Shown: positions 26,075-36,513 of the stretch, in pieces
How the letters are laid out: the number at the start of each line of letters is the position of its first letter
Position numbering within the stretch: position 1 is the stretch's first letter
Origin: Vibrio mexicanus
GTDB taxonomy: Bacteria > Pseudomonadota > Gammaproteobacteria > Enterobacterales > Vibrionaceae
Assembly: GCF_001012815.1 (NCBI RefSeq)
Contig: NZ_JYJP01000127.1
Coordinates: forward strand, 1-64,000
Direction: 5' to 3'
DNA length: 64,000 bases
Translations under genes and position numbers: made by a program
Notes under the pieces: generated by a model
Database searches by the model: none
The model's input: the letters and a program-made list of their open reading frames with translations, nothing else
Told to the model about the DNA's origin: nothing

Positions 26075-27391
26075 TATTGTTCTCCAAGAGGTGGGGCTCA
26101 GAAGCTGATCCAGAGCCAAGTATATCTATTTTAAGGACTTGTTGATAGCCATGCTGAATGAGTGCATCAACTTGAGGAGCGCCGAGTTGGAAGTCTGTCG
26201 GGATTGCATTCATATAGTCTGGGTTAGCTGCGCTTTGTAAGTTGATATCAACAAACTGCACCGTACGATTTGGCTGTTGACTTTGCCACTGGTGGAGTCT
26301 GTCTTTGACCAGCTTTCTACTCATGTCGTTATAGCGGTGAAGTTGTATGTCGGTCGTTGCCCCAGAATACTAGTCGCCTTGGGGGTAGAAGGTGAAGAGT
26401 CAATGTTCCAATCGGGTTTGGTCGCGGCATCGACTGAAATGATGATAATATGTTCCACTTGATTGGTGAGGGCTTCAAACGCTTCTGTATCGCTTTGTAC
26501 AATGTCATAAATCGCCAATAGTCCTAAGTTGTCAGTAATTCCGCCGTCAATTAAGTGAATGTAAGGGCGCGCTTTTTTGTCCGAATAGCTTGCCAAACCA
26601 TTCTGAGTCGCTCGCACGTGGGCCGACGTGTCGCCTGAAGAATTCATTCGGTGTGGTGTTACACAGTTGTCGTGATTCTCTAATACGACAGGTGTAAAAA
26701 TGAAGGGCACGGCAGAGGATGCCGCAACGGCATTCGCAATACTGTAGTCATTGACATTGGAACAAATGAGGTCGAAATATTCCTGTACAAATGAGAAGCG
26801 CACTCCACCGCCAAGGTCGGTAGCATTAATTATGATGATTGGGCCGTCATTTTGAATATTCTGAAAGGTTGCATCATCAAATAGCGCCTGATTATAGTAA
26901 TTAGCCGCCGCAGTAGAACGATCTAGACTCGAAAACCAATAGCGTGGGCTGAACAAAATATCGACTAAATCGTTTGAAAAAGTCTGATACAGAAATTCAT
27001 CTTCATAGTGTTCAAAAATCTTCTCTTGATATAACCCGTAGTAAGCTGAAGTAAAGCTCCCTCCAGATACCGAGCTTATAACTGCAACCTGATCAAGCAA
27101 TGTAGATTGTTCGCCATCTTGATCAGTGAAAGGGTAGTCTCGTAACCCCTTTAGTACTCCATAAGACAGAGCTGCAGCACGTGTTCCTCCGCCCGAGAAG
27201 CTAAGCAGAACCAAAGTACTTTCTTGTTGATAGTCTTGAGCTTTGCTTTTCAGTGAGTAGGTAGGAGGTGGATCGTGACTAAGCGGCGCTGATGTAATTG
27301 GTGAGTTAGTAATGGTTGAAGTCGCTGAGCATCCACTTAGGAAGAGGATAAGAAAGGAAGTGAGAATATTCTTTCGATTGGATCGGGCCAT
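26061..27391 (-). pseudogene. Patatin-like phospholipase lipoprotein, frameshifted
   Basis: The N-terminal 350 residues give a lipoprotein signal (NILTSFLILFLSGC), the oxyanion loop SFSGGGTRAAAL, the nucleophile segment SSVSGGSFTSAY and the catalytic Asp in LIDGGITDNLGL, so the Ser-Asp dyad is complete. The frame then breaks: restoring one C to the run at 26360-26363 joins it to QLHRYNDMSRKLVKDRLHQWQ and on to 26061, 443 residues in all. Predicted to be an outer-membrane-anchored lipid acyl hydrolase. The break is in a C4 run and may be a sequencing error. Confidence 0.85.
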
Positions 27392-27414
27392 GTAAACCTG
27401 CTGTTTCGAGATTG

Positions 27415-27452
27415 AAAATTGCCTTAGCCAATTATATTGGCTAAGGCAATTG
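27415..27452 (-). terminator. Long hairpin between OMF and patatin genes (likely terminator)
   Basis: AATTGCCTTAGCCAAT pairs perfectly with ATTGGCTAAGGCAATT around a three-base loop, and reads into TTTTC on the minus strand. Probably ends the RND efflux operon transcript. Confidence 0.75.
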
Positions 27453-27454
27453 GC

Positions 27455-28933
27455 TTAAAGTGTAGTTTCAGTTGGAAGAGACCAATCGCCTCCCAAAGCC
27501 TTATAAACCGTTACTGTGGCTTGGGCGGTCTGAAGTTTTGCCGCAACACTTCGGTCCTTCATCATGCGCTTTTGCCTTTGCGCATCAAGTACGGACAAGT
27601 GATCAATGAGCCCTGCTCGGTAGAGTGATTTCGCTTTATCCACTGCGCGGTCTGTGGCAATTAATGCTTTATCAATCTGAGTCTGATTCTGCTGGCTACG
27701 GCCATAGGCAAATAAGGCAGTATCCACTTCCGTGATGGCTGAATCTACGGCATGTTGGTAGTTCAGTGCTGCGGCTTCAAAACGGGCTTCATTCATTTCG
27801 ATCATCGCATCACTCCTTCCTCCATCAAATACATTCCAGCTCATGCCAACTGCACCGGCCCAACCAAATGAGTCGCTGCTGAATAGGTCATCAAAGCTGC
27901 TTGCAGATACCCCAGGTGTTCCTGTTAAGAAAAATTTGGGATATTGATTTGCCATACTAGATGCCAACTCTTCGTTTATTGCAGCCATCTCTCTTTCTGC
28001 GATGCGGATGTCTGGGCGGCGTTGCAATAAGTCAGAAGGTAAACCTACAGGAATGCTGCCTTCTAGAACTGGAAGAGTCTGATGTGACGCTAGGCGAATA
28101 TCAACATGAGACAAAGGCTCACCCAATAAAGTAGCGATTCTGTGTTTGTGAACTTGCTCTGCGATTTCCAACTGAGGGATGAGTGACTCAGTAGCGGCGA
28201 GTGACGCTTGCGCTTGGGCGTAGTCGAGGTCAGAGCCAAAACCGCTGCTTACAACTCTTTCAACCAGTGCGAGTGTTCGTTTCTGATCTTCAATGTTCTC
28301 TAACATAAGCGCTTTGCGTTCTTGCGCACCTCTAAACTGCAAGTAGTTATGGATGAGGTCAGCAGTTATCAGCGTATTCAGGCCGCTTTGCATGATTTCC
28401 GCCTGCTCAACACGAATTTGTGCGGCGTTGCTTTGCCTGTCGATCCGACCAAAGAGATCAGCCTCCCATGCAATGGAAGCCCCTAAAAAACCACCATCGT
28501 GTTGATTGTCCAATAAGCTAACGCCAGTGCTTGATTCTAATGTGTCTGACAGCCCAAACGCGGGTCCAAGTAGGGAGTCATTCTTACTCAACTGATAGTT
28601 AAAGTAACCGCCTCCTACATTGACGGTAGGTACCTTAAAGGAATCGACCATGCTTTTGTAAGCATTGGCCATTTGGATGCGTTGCGACGCCACTTTTAAT
28701 GGTATGTTTTGTTGCTGAACGTCTTTAACCATCGTGTTTAAGACATCATCATTTAATGTCTCCCACCAAAACAGTGCCGTGATCGTTTCATTGATGGAGT
28801 CATGAGCACCAGTCGCGTTTAGGTAGGTGTCCGCCATAGACACCGTGGGTTCAACGTAATCTGGTCTGACAGCACAGCCAGAAAGAATTAATGCCAGAGC
28901 AATCGGAGTGAGCGTCTTATTAGAAATGTTCAT
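27455..28933 (-). CDS. RND efflux outer-membrane lipoprotein (OprM/NodT family)
   Basis: A 492-residue precursor with lipoprotein signal ending LSGCAVRPDYVEP. Two outer membrane efflux repeats are seen, with long coiled helices (AQASLAATESLIPQLEIAEQ) and family motifs such as LLQRRPDIRIAEREMAA and the SSMANQYPKFFLTG strand. It forms the trimeric outer-membrane channel of the tripartite pump encoded just upstream (28945-33101), 11 bases after the pump stop. Confidence 0.92.
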   Translation of the reverse strand: MNISNKTLTPIALALILSGCAVRPDYVEPTVSMADTYLNATGAHDSINETITALFWWETLNDDVLNTMVKDVQQQNIPLKVASQRIQMANAYKSMVDSFKVPTVNVGGGYFNYQLSKNDSLLGPAFGLSDTLESSTGVSLLDNQHDGGFLGASIAWEADLFGRIDRQSNAAQIRVEQAEIMQSGLNTLITADLIHNYLQFRGAQERKALMLENIEDQKRTLALVERVVSSGFGSDLDYAQAQASLAATESLIPQLEIAEQVHKHRIATLLGEPLSHVDIRLASHQTLPVLEGSIPVGLPSDLLQRRPDIRIAEREMAAINEELASSMANQYPKFFLTGTPGVSASSFDDLFSSDSFGWAGAVGMSWNVFDGGRSDAMIEMNEARFEAAALNYQHAVDSAITEVDTALFAYGRSQQNQTQIDKALIATDRAVDKAKSLYRAGLIDHLSVLDAQRQKRMMKDRSVAAKLQTAQATVTVYKALGGDWSLPTETTL

Positions 28934-28944
28934 TGTCTTCTCTC

Positions 28945-31900
28945 CTATGCGTTTTCAATTTCAAGTGAGCGTTGAGTTGCAGTATCGCTTTGTTGCTCGT
29001 CTTTACTCGTGAGCTTGTACAAAGCAGGCATGACCAGTAACGACAGGACGGTTGCAGCGGCTAAACCACCAATGATGGTTGCAGCCATTTGATCAAATAG
29101 CAGGTCACTGATTAGAGGTATCATTCCTAGAGCAGTGGTGAGAGCCCCATGGAAATTGCCATGGTTCGGTTTATCGTTGCCGCTTTAATCGCATCGGAAA
29201 GGTTAAGACCATTCTTTCTTTCGAGTTCAATTTGGTCCATCAAGACGATACCGTTTTTTATGATCATGCCGGTGAGAGTCACCGCGCCGATCAACGCCAT
29301 AAAACCAAAAGGTTTATTGAACGCCAGCAGTGAGAACGTTGCACCGATCGAAGCCAAAGGCAGTGTCATCAGTATGATGAGAGGTTGCTTAAACCCGTTA
29401 AACATAGCTACAAGAATGATCACCATAATCAACATAGCTTTTGGCAATTGCTTCAGAATATCGCTAACCGCTTTGTGTTCATCATAGTACTCGCCGCCCC
29501 ATTCCATGCTGTAACCGTACGGGAGGTGAATGGCTTCAATATCGTCTTTGATAGCATTTCTTACGCGAGCAGGAGTAGTATGGCTTTCAATCCCTGCTTG
29601 AGCGGTAATGGTTTTCACTCGGTCACGTCGCCAAATCATGCTCTCTTCTGGAATCAGTTCAAATCCATCGACGACTTGCCCTAGCGGTACACTGTGATTG
29701 CCAACAATGGATTTGACGGGCAATGTTTCCAATGAGCTCATGGTTTGGTTTGAACCTCGAAGCTGAATTGGGATGAGTTCGTCATTCAGGTTCATTTGGC
29801 CTAAAGGCATACCGTCAGAGGCGCGTTTCAAGGCAAATGCGATATCCGCACGATTAATCCCTGCTAAGCGGGATTTATCTTGGTTAATAATTGGCACAAG
29901 CGCCTTGCTTTGTTGACGCCAGTCGTCACGCACATACTTGCTATCAGGGTGTGCCGACATGATGTCTTTCGCTTGTTGTGCTAGATCACGCAGTACCACA
30001 GGATCTGGCCCAGAAAATCGAGCTTCTACCGAGAACTTGTCAGAGGTGGCCAGTTTCAATGCTCGGAATCTTGGCTCTGCATTCGGGAAGGTTTGTGCAA
30101 GCCATACATCGCCACGCTGAATGAGAGGTGCGATTCCATGGAAGTCAGAAACATTGATGAGGATCTGACCATACGATGGGTCGATTGGCTCCGGCTCTAC
30201 AGTTACTGAGAAGCGAGGCGCACTCGCCCCAACAGCTGTCGAAATACTCTCAACTTCCGGTTGCTCCAACAGCCAAGTTTCAATCTTGCGCATATCAGCG
30301 GATGTTTGCTCAATCTTTGCACCATTAGGTAGCCAATAATCTAAGAATACGATTGGACGATCGGATTGGGGAATAAAGTTGACGGCGATGTAGGGAACCG
30401 CAACCGCTGTTGCAATGAGTAGCGGAATCAACCCCGACAGTGCTTTGATTGGGTTATCTACAGTCCATTGAATTATTCGATGGAACAAATTTGGTTTTGC
30501 ATCTTGATCGAGGACTTGTGGTTTTAAGAGTAACCAACACATTAGCACCGTGAAAGTCATGGCCACTAACCAAGACAGTAATAGTGAGGCCGCGACAATA
30601 TAGAAAACGGAACTTGCGAACTCCGCAGCGTCAGTTTGTGAGAAAATGACTGGGCTAGCACCCATAATGGCGATAACTGTTGCGCCTAAAAGTGGCAAGG
30701 CAGTTTCTTTTACCGAAGAGATAGCGGCTTGAGTGCGTTCCATCCCCTTAGACATCTTCGCTCTCATCATATCGGCAATCACAATGGCGTTATCGACCAA
30801 CATACCTAATGCAAGAATGAAGGTGCCTAAAGAGACACGATGGAGGTCAATTTGCTGTAGATTCATGTAAATGAGCGTTAGCAAAATCGTAATTAACAAG
30901 CTAGCGCCTACGATGGCTGCGCTTTTGAAACCCATGAAGATAAGAAGCACAATGAATACAATCGCGACACTTTCCAAAAGATTCCATACGAAGTCATCGA
31001 TGGCTTTTTGAACCTCTTCGGGTTGGTAAGCTACGGTAGAAATCTCGACGCCAATTGGAAGCTCTTGTTCGTATTGTTGGATGACTTCACGAATGGTGTC
31101 ACCTAAAGACACAACGTTGATTCCGTTGACTGGGCTAACGGCGAGAGTCACTGCAGGCTCACCATTGAATCGATTTTCAATCAACGCAGGTTTTAAGTAA
31201 CCCATTGTCACGTCGGCAACATCACCAAGGCGCACAAGCCCTGTGCCTAATTGACTGACACCACCTCGGATTACGAGATTCTTCACATCTTCAATTGATT
31301 GGAACTCACTACTTTGTTTGATTCGGATACGTTCTAGCCCAGCGCTGAACTTACCCGCTTCAAACGTCATATTCTGAGTATTGAGCTGATTCCAAACTTG
31401 AGAAATCGATAAACCATATTGGGCTAAGCGTTCATCCGGAATATCAATGTAGACAACGCGAGGCTGCACGCCGTGGAGCTCAATTTTCTTTATGCCATCG
31501 ACCGTTTTGATTCGTCGTTGAAGCTCTTCCGCATACTGTCGCAGTTCCATCGGAGTGGCGTCATTGCTGTGTATTGAAAAAAGCATGCCGTACACTTCGG
31601 AAAACTCATCTTGGACAATGCTAATTTGTGCGGTGGAAGGGAGTTGAAGAGATACATCATTAACTTTACGGCGCAATATGTCCCACTGTTGCGGGAGTTT
31701 GTCCGAATTCAAACTCTCTTTCAAATCGACAAACACCATCGACACGCCCGGCTTTGATAGAGAGCGTAGCCGGTTCAGTTCACCCATTTCTTGAAGCTTG
31801 GTTTCAATAGTGTCCGTGACTGATGTTCGACTTCTTCGGCGGATGCTCCAGGGTACAAAGTGACAACGACCGCTGTTTTTACGGTAAAGCTTGGGTCTTC

Positions 31901-32008
31901 CAGTTTTCCGAGATCGTAATACGAATAAAGTCCTGCGATGATAGATAATACGGTGAAGAACAGTACAAATGTTCGCTGGCGAATAGCAAATTCAGCAAAA
32001 TTCATCAT
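28945..32008 (-). pseudogene. RND multidrug efflux pump (HAE1 type), two single-base frameshifts
   Basis: Three frames join end to end into a 1021-residue pump once one base is restored near 31820 (CAGTCACGG for CAGGTCACGG on the coding strand) and one in the G-run at 29145-29148. Recognised parts are MMNFAEFAIRQRTFVLFF (helix 1), PGASAEEVEHQ, SLGTFILALGMLVDNAIVIADMMRAK (helix 4 with its acidic pair) and NGFKQPLIILMTLPLASIGA near the C-terminus, ending ...TATQRSLEIENA. The proton-driven inner-membrane component of the pump. Both breaks sit in G-runs, so the gene is probably intact. Confidence 0.9.
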
Positions 32009-32018
32009 GAGTGCGGCC

Positions 32019-33101
32019 CTACAGTGTTTTCACAATTAGGTTATTGACTACATCACCATCTTGGACATAAGGCGCACCGCTGACCACGATATAATCACCT
32101 TGCTCAAAGGTGCCATCGACGCAGGCTTGGTAAGCGTCAAGCGAGCGCATTTCAACACTTTGCTTTACGATTGTGTTGTTGCGTACAAGGTTAACGTGTA
32201 GCGCGTCTCGTTCTCCGACTAATGCTGAGTAGGGAATGCAGTAAGCAGAATTTGTAATGTCACCAAGTTGGCTAGACACAGTAACAGAGCGGCCCGGTAG
32301 TAGAGATTGGCTTGGCTCATCGATGGTAAAAGTGACACCATAGGTTTGCTTGATGATATGAGGGAATGTCGTAATTTCGGATACGGTAGCGGCCAATGTC
32401 TTATCCGATTGGTACCAGCTGACTTCGCTCGAATGGCCAAGTGAAAAGTCATTGATCATCGTCTCTGGAACATCGATGGTGACTTCAAGCTTTTGGTTGT
32501 CTTGCAAATCAATGACAGAAACGCCCGGCAACGTTTGTTCAAAAGCATCGAAGTTTACACTGCCAATGACGCCGTCAAATGGCGCTTTAAGCTCTGTATA
32601 ACGTAGTGTGTCGCGAGCTCTTTGAATGTTTTTGTCGATGACTTTTACCGCAGAAAGGGCGCGTTCATAACCGCTCACAGCGCGGTCCAGATTAACACTG
32701 GCAATCGCCTCGTCTGCCGTTGCTTGTTTTACTCTCGCCAGTTCAGCTTGAGCGAGGCGTAATGCGGATTCGGCTTCAAGTTGACGTGCTTTTAGCTCTT
32801 CCAATGTGACTTGGTAATCATGATGATCTAGACGGGCGAGAACCTGACCGCGCGTGACGCTGTCACCTTGTTTAACCAAGATTTCTTCTATTGTACCGGG
32901 AACACGGAAGCTTAGACCCGCTTTGTGTTGTGATTGGACGGTGCCATTAAAGTGTTTGGTCGCGCTTGATTTACTGTTGGCTAATTCGATGACTTGAATG
33001 GGACGTTCAAAGTCGGTTTGGACGCTGGGTGGAGTTTGGTTACACCCTAACAGACTGACGTATAAGCTTCCAATGCATAAGTGCTGAATAGATTTTTTCA
33101 T
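32019..33101 (-). CDS. RND efflux periplasmic adaptor (membrane fusion protein)
   Basis: A 360-residue precursor; the signal is MKKSIQHLCIGSLYVSLLGC, a lipoprotein type. The lipoyl half FRVPGTIEEILVKQGDSVTRGQVLARLD is split by a helical hairpin (about 100-165) and completed by RYTELKAPFDGVIGSVNFDA; then the beta-barrel domain (LEVTIDVPETMINDF). GAGGA precedes the start at 33101. First gene of the MFP-RND-OMF operon, ten bases before the pump start. Confidence 0.92.
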   Translation of the reverse strand: MKKSIQHLCIGSLYVSLLGCNQTPPSVQTDFERPIQVIELANSKSSATKHFNGTVQSQHKAGLSFRVPGTIEEILVKQGDSVTRGQVLARLDHHDYQVTLEELKARQLEAESALRLAQAELARVKQATADEAIASVNLDRAVSGYERALSAVKVIDKNIQRARDTLRYTELKAPFDGVIGSVNFDAFEQTLPGVSVIDLQDNQKLEVTIDVPETMINDFSLGHSSEVSWYQSDKTLAATVSEITTFPHIIKQTYGVTFTIDEPSQSLLPGRSVTVSSQLGDITNSAYCIPYSALVGERDALHVNLVRNNTIVKQSVEMRSLDAYQACVDGTFEQGDYIVVSGAPYVQDGDVVNNLIVKTL

Positions 33102-33210
33102 AATATGGTCCTCTTTTGTTGGAGCCATACTACAATTGAACGGTGTTCAGATAATTATCTAGTAATGAGAATCACTGTCTCAAAAATTGAGACAGTGTTC
33201 TGGAAGGGTT

Positions 33211-35073
33211 TTATACTTTGAACTGATTCATAGCTGCAGACTGTTCTTTAGCCAGAGCATTTTGTTCATCTATAAGAGCTGAGGTGTGATTGTTGCGCTG
33301 AGAGATTTGCTGCGACAGTTCTTTGATTGTCACAGTATTTGTATTGATCTCTTCAGCAACCAAGCTTTGTTCTTCTGCTGCAGAGGCGATCTGAAGATTC
33401 ACCTCAGTAATGCTTGAAACGGCTTGTTTAATGTTTGATAGAGCTTCACTTGCAGACTGAGCGCGCTCCACCGTTTCTGACGCCAGTTTATGGCTGTTTG
33501 CCATCGCGCTTGATGCGCTGGTAGCCCCTTGTTGTAGCTTATCGACCATCTGGCGGATTTCATTGGTGGATTCTTGAGTACGCTGCGCCAGTGTACGAAC
33601 TTCATCCGCAACGACCGCAAAACCACGACCAGATTCACCTGCACGAGCCGCCTCGATGGCAGCGTTAAGCGCGAGTAGGTTTGTTTGCTCAGCAATGCTG
33701 TTGATGACTTCAACCACAGACTCAATCGCTTCAGTCGAATGCTCAAGTTCATTGACGATAGACACCGCCTGTTCCATTTCACTTGCCAGTCGTTCAATAG
33801 ACAGGGTAGTTTGAGAAACCAGTTCTGCACCCGCACTTGTAGAGCTATCTGCAGACTGCGTTGAATCAGCAGCTTGTTGTGCGTTTTGTGCAACGAGAGC
33901 CGAGGTAGTGGACATCTCATTCATCGCTGTCGCCAACTGTTCGACTTCTTGAACTTGGTTGTTGAGAAGTTGGCTCGACTCCATAAATGCAGATTGTGCA
34001 TCTTCTGTCACCAGCGACACCTTATCTGTGGTGGCTTGAGATGTTTTCACCAATGTTTGGATCTTCTCGACAAACAAATTGAAGTTTGTAGCCAGTCGTT
34101 TGAACTCTTCGTCGCTATTGGTATCAAGGCGCTTGGTTAAATCACCATCGCCAGATGCAACGTTTTCCATCGCATCGTTTAGAACATGCAATGGTTTGGT
34201 TAAGTAATTCAGCACGAACATGAAAATACCAGCAACAGCAACCAAGGCAATCAGGGTTGCGAAGACTGAGTAGTTACGGATATCGAACAAGGTTTGATGG
34301 GTCATATCGTAGTCAAGAATGATACCGACATACCAATCTTCACCCGGTATGCGATGGAAGTCGAGGTAAGCGTCCTTTCCATTAATGTTGGTAATGACAG
34401 ACTCACTACTAATAGGATGTTGACCGATGGCTTTGGACAAAGGCTCCCCATTAAGGCGTGAATTGGGATGACTGATCAAGCTACCGTTTTTATGTACGAT
34501 AAACATCGTAGTATCGAGGCTATGTTTATTGTTGATAAGACCTGAAAACGACGTCAAATCAACATCAAAAAAGCTCACCCCGAGTAACTCATTGCTTGCG
34601 TATACAGGGTAAGAGATTGAAATCAAAATCGCGCCTGTACCTTCGTCTCGATACGGCTGAGTAATCGCACGATCATTGTTTTTCATTGCGTCTTGATACC
34701 ACGGGCGACCACGTGAATCCCACTCCTGTGGCGGTATCCAGTTATGATCGTTATGCTTAATCGCACCATCGGACTCAAACCCCATGCCTGCGGTAACAAA
34801 GTTCTTTCGAACCGTTGAAGTGTTGAGCAGTTGATCAAAATCGCCCCTATCCTGATGAGAAAACTGCTCGGAAATGTATTGGCCTAGGGCGTACTTACCA
34901 TTGATGGTTGCTGAAATCAGAGAAGACGTCTCCTCTAGCGTGCGATCAATCTGCTGATCGATGGTTTTCTCGACATTGTTACTGACAGATATGTACTGAA
35001 TGGTGGACAGTATAGAAAGTGCAGCGACGCTGATGAGCGCACCAGCGGCTACGATTTTAGTAGTGAACTTCAC
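33211..35073 (-). CDS. Methyl-accepting chemotaxis protein with dCACHE sensor
   Basis: A 620-residue transmembrane receptor: helix 1 in residues 8-30, a periplasmic dCACHE-type domain (about 35-270; WDSRGRPWYQDAMKNNDRAI and FFDVDLTSFSGLI are typical), helix 2 at about 275-297, HAMP, then a long coiled-coil signalling domain. The hairpin tip is EQTNLLALNAAIEAARAGESG, identical to the consensus of class 40H receptors. The ligand is unknown; dCACHE domains of this look often bind amino acids. No C-terminal CheR pentapeptide. Confidence 0.94.
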   Translation of the reverse strand: MKFTTKIVAAGALISVAALSILSTIQYISVSNNVEKTIDQQIDRTLEETSSLISATINGKYALGQYISEQFSHQDRGDFDQLLNTSTVRKNFVTAGMGFESDGAIKHNDHNWIPPQEWDSRGRPWYQDAMKNNDRAITQPYRDEGTGAILISISYPVYASNELLGVSFFDVDLTSFSGLINNKHSLDTTMFIVHKNGSLISHPNSRLNGEPLSKAIGQHPISSESVITNINGKDAYLDFHRIPGEDWYVGIILDYDMTHQTLFDIRNYSVFATLIALVAVAGIFMFVLNYLTKPLHVLNDAMENVASGDGDLTKRLDTNSDEEFKRLATNFNLFVEKIQTLVKTSQATTDKVSLVTEDAQSAFMESSQLLNNQVQEVEQLATAMNEMSTTSALVAQNAQQAADSTQSADSSTSAGAELVSQTTLSIERLASEMEQAVSIVNELEHSTEAIESVVEVINSIAEQTNLLALNAAIEAARAGESGRGFAVVADEVRTLAQRTQESTNEIRQMVDKLQQGATSASSAMANSHKLASETVERAQSASEALSNIKQAVSSITEVNLQIASAAEEQSLVAEEINTNTVTIKELSQQISQRNNHTSALIDEQNALAKEQSAAMNQFKV

Positions 35074-35374
35074 GGCTTACCTACGAATAAAAAGCACCTA
35101 TTAAATCGACTGGCAGAATTATTTAGGAATTTCCGTTATTCTGAATATCCAGTGGATCATTTATCGAGCGTTCATCTAGTAAAAAAAGAGGGTCGTGCTT
35201 TACTAAAATTCAGACTCGAACCGTGTCTAGATACACCAAAATTTCATTAAATTGTCATTCTTAAGTAAAATTTGGATTATAAGTCTAAAATTATTAATAA
35301 AGTAGCGATTAAAATTTACTATGTGACTGTTTTATAAAATTTTAATTGTTATCACTGTGTTTCAAAAAAGCAGT
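35074..35374. other. AT-rich gene-free stretch between MCP and LysR genes
   Basis: No convincing gene. The stretch contains the MCP promoter region (transcribed leftward from about 35080) and AT-rich DNA such as AATTTTAATTGTTATC. I see no strong hairpin. Confidence 0.35.
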
Positions 35375-36271
35375 TTAACTGGCTAAAACCTCGGACAGAG
35401 ACGGTATTTCTTTCGTTAAATAATCAATCAGTGTTCGGCTCGCATGGGTAAGCGTATTTAGAGGTGGATGAAGTAGCCAAGCCTTATCGATTTCACTTTC
35501 CGTGTCTTTTAGAACAAAGACCAGTTTGCGCTGTTTCAACTCTTTATGAATCATAACTTCAGGTAAGTAACCAATGCCACGGCCAGCTATAGTGGCAGAT
35601 TTCATAAAGCCTGGGCTGTTGCACATGAGTTTAGGATTGACTTCAACATTCTGTCCGTTGAGCTTCCAAACATTATCGACGTTACCATTTGGCCAACGAA
35701 AACAGATACTCGCATGGCGCGGTAAATCTTCAATACTTAGGGGCGTACCATGTTGTGCGAGGTAGTCGGGAGAGGCCACTAGGCGACGTTTAATATTCAG
35801 AACCTCTTTGGCGACCACATTAGAGTCGTACAGCTCGCCACCGTGAAAGGCGATATCGAGGCCATGTTCAAGTAGTTCATCAAAACCATTACGGATGGTT
35901 CGGACATCTAATGTGATCTCCGGATGAAGGTCTTGAAAGGCGAACAAGATGGGCTGGACGAGTTCGTGAGTTTCTGGAAGCAGCCCAAGCTTAATCTTGC
36001 CTTTGAGGTTGGTGTTGCGAATATTAATTTTGTGACTCGCTGTGTCGATTATCTCAAGCGCTTTGAGCATCTCATAGTAGTAGGCCTCGCCACTGTTTGT
36101 GAGCGACAAGGAGCGTGTTGTGCGATGAAACAACTTAGCGTTGAGCTGGATTTCTAACTCGTGGATCTTGCGGCTTACTTTGCCGCGCGGAATGTCAAAA
36201 GCGTTGGCGGCGGCGGTAAAGCTGCCAAGTTCAACTACCTTGGTAAATAGTTTTAAGTCATTGATTTTCAT
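35375..36271 (-). CDS. LysR-family transcriptional regulator
   Basis: A 298-residue regulator with the N-terminal winged helix-turn-helix (KLFTKVVELGSFTAAANAFDIPRGKVSRKIHELEIQLNAKLF, RTTRSLSLTNSGEAYYYE) and a type 2 periplasmic-binding-like effector domain (GKIKLGLLPETHELVQPIL). This is the gene group of the LysR subclass with PRGKVSRKIHELE instead of the usual PSAVSR. It is divergent from the phosphodiesterase at 36514, a plausible target. Confidence 0.92.
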   Translation of the reverse strand: MKINDLKLFTKVVELGSFTAAANAFDIPRGKVSRKIHELEIQLNAKLFHRTTRSLSLTNSGEAYYYEMLKALEIIDTASHKINIRNTNLKGKIKLGLLPETHELVQPILFAFQDLHPEITLDVRTIRNGFDELLEHGLDIAFHGGELYDSNVVAKEVLNIKRRLVASPDYLAQHGTPLSIEDLPRHASICFRWPNGNVDNVWKLNGQNVEVNPKLMCNSPGFMKSATIAGRGIGYLPEVMIHKELKQRKLVFVLKDTESEIDKAWLLHPPLNTLTHASRTLIDYLTKEIPSLSEVLAS

Positions 36272-36427
36272 TGTTAGGCTTTGGGGAACAGGAAAGCTTG
36301 GCGTTATGATATCAGATTAGTATTTGAATTTGATAGGAAAGTAATGGATTAGGTGATTAAAGTTGGAATAGACGATATTCCAACTTTCTAACCCTTTGTG
36401 ATTAGTATTAAGGAGTTAAGTTTTTAG

Positions 36428-36472
36428 TTAAACAGATTGGTTAAAACAGATTGGGTAAACCAATCTGTTTAA
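36428..36472. repeat. Perfect 15-bp inverted repeat with an internal third copy
   Basis: TTAAACAGATTGGTT and AACCAATCTGTTTAA flank AAAACAGATTGGGTA, so AACAGATTGG occurs three times (two direct, one inverted) within 45 bases. It lies about 40 bases before the ATG of the phosphodiesterase gene, in its leader or promoter; it may be an operator or an attenuator. Confidence 0.75.
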
Positions 36473-36513
36473 CGCTTTTCACGGTGCTAGGCCACCGGTA
36501 AAGGTAATATTTT

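Noticed and set aside
33399..33920. A 173-residue minus-strand frame inside the MCP gene
   Set aside because: It overlaps the conserved MCP signalling domain in another phase; coding is only in the MCP frame.
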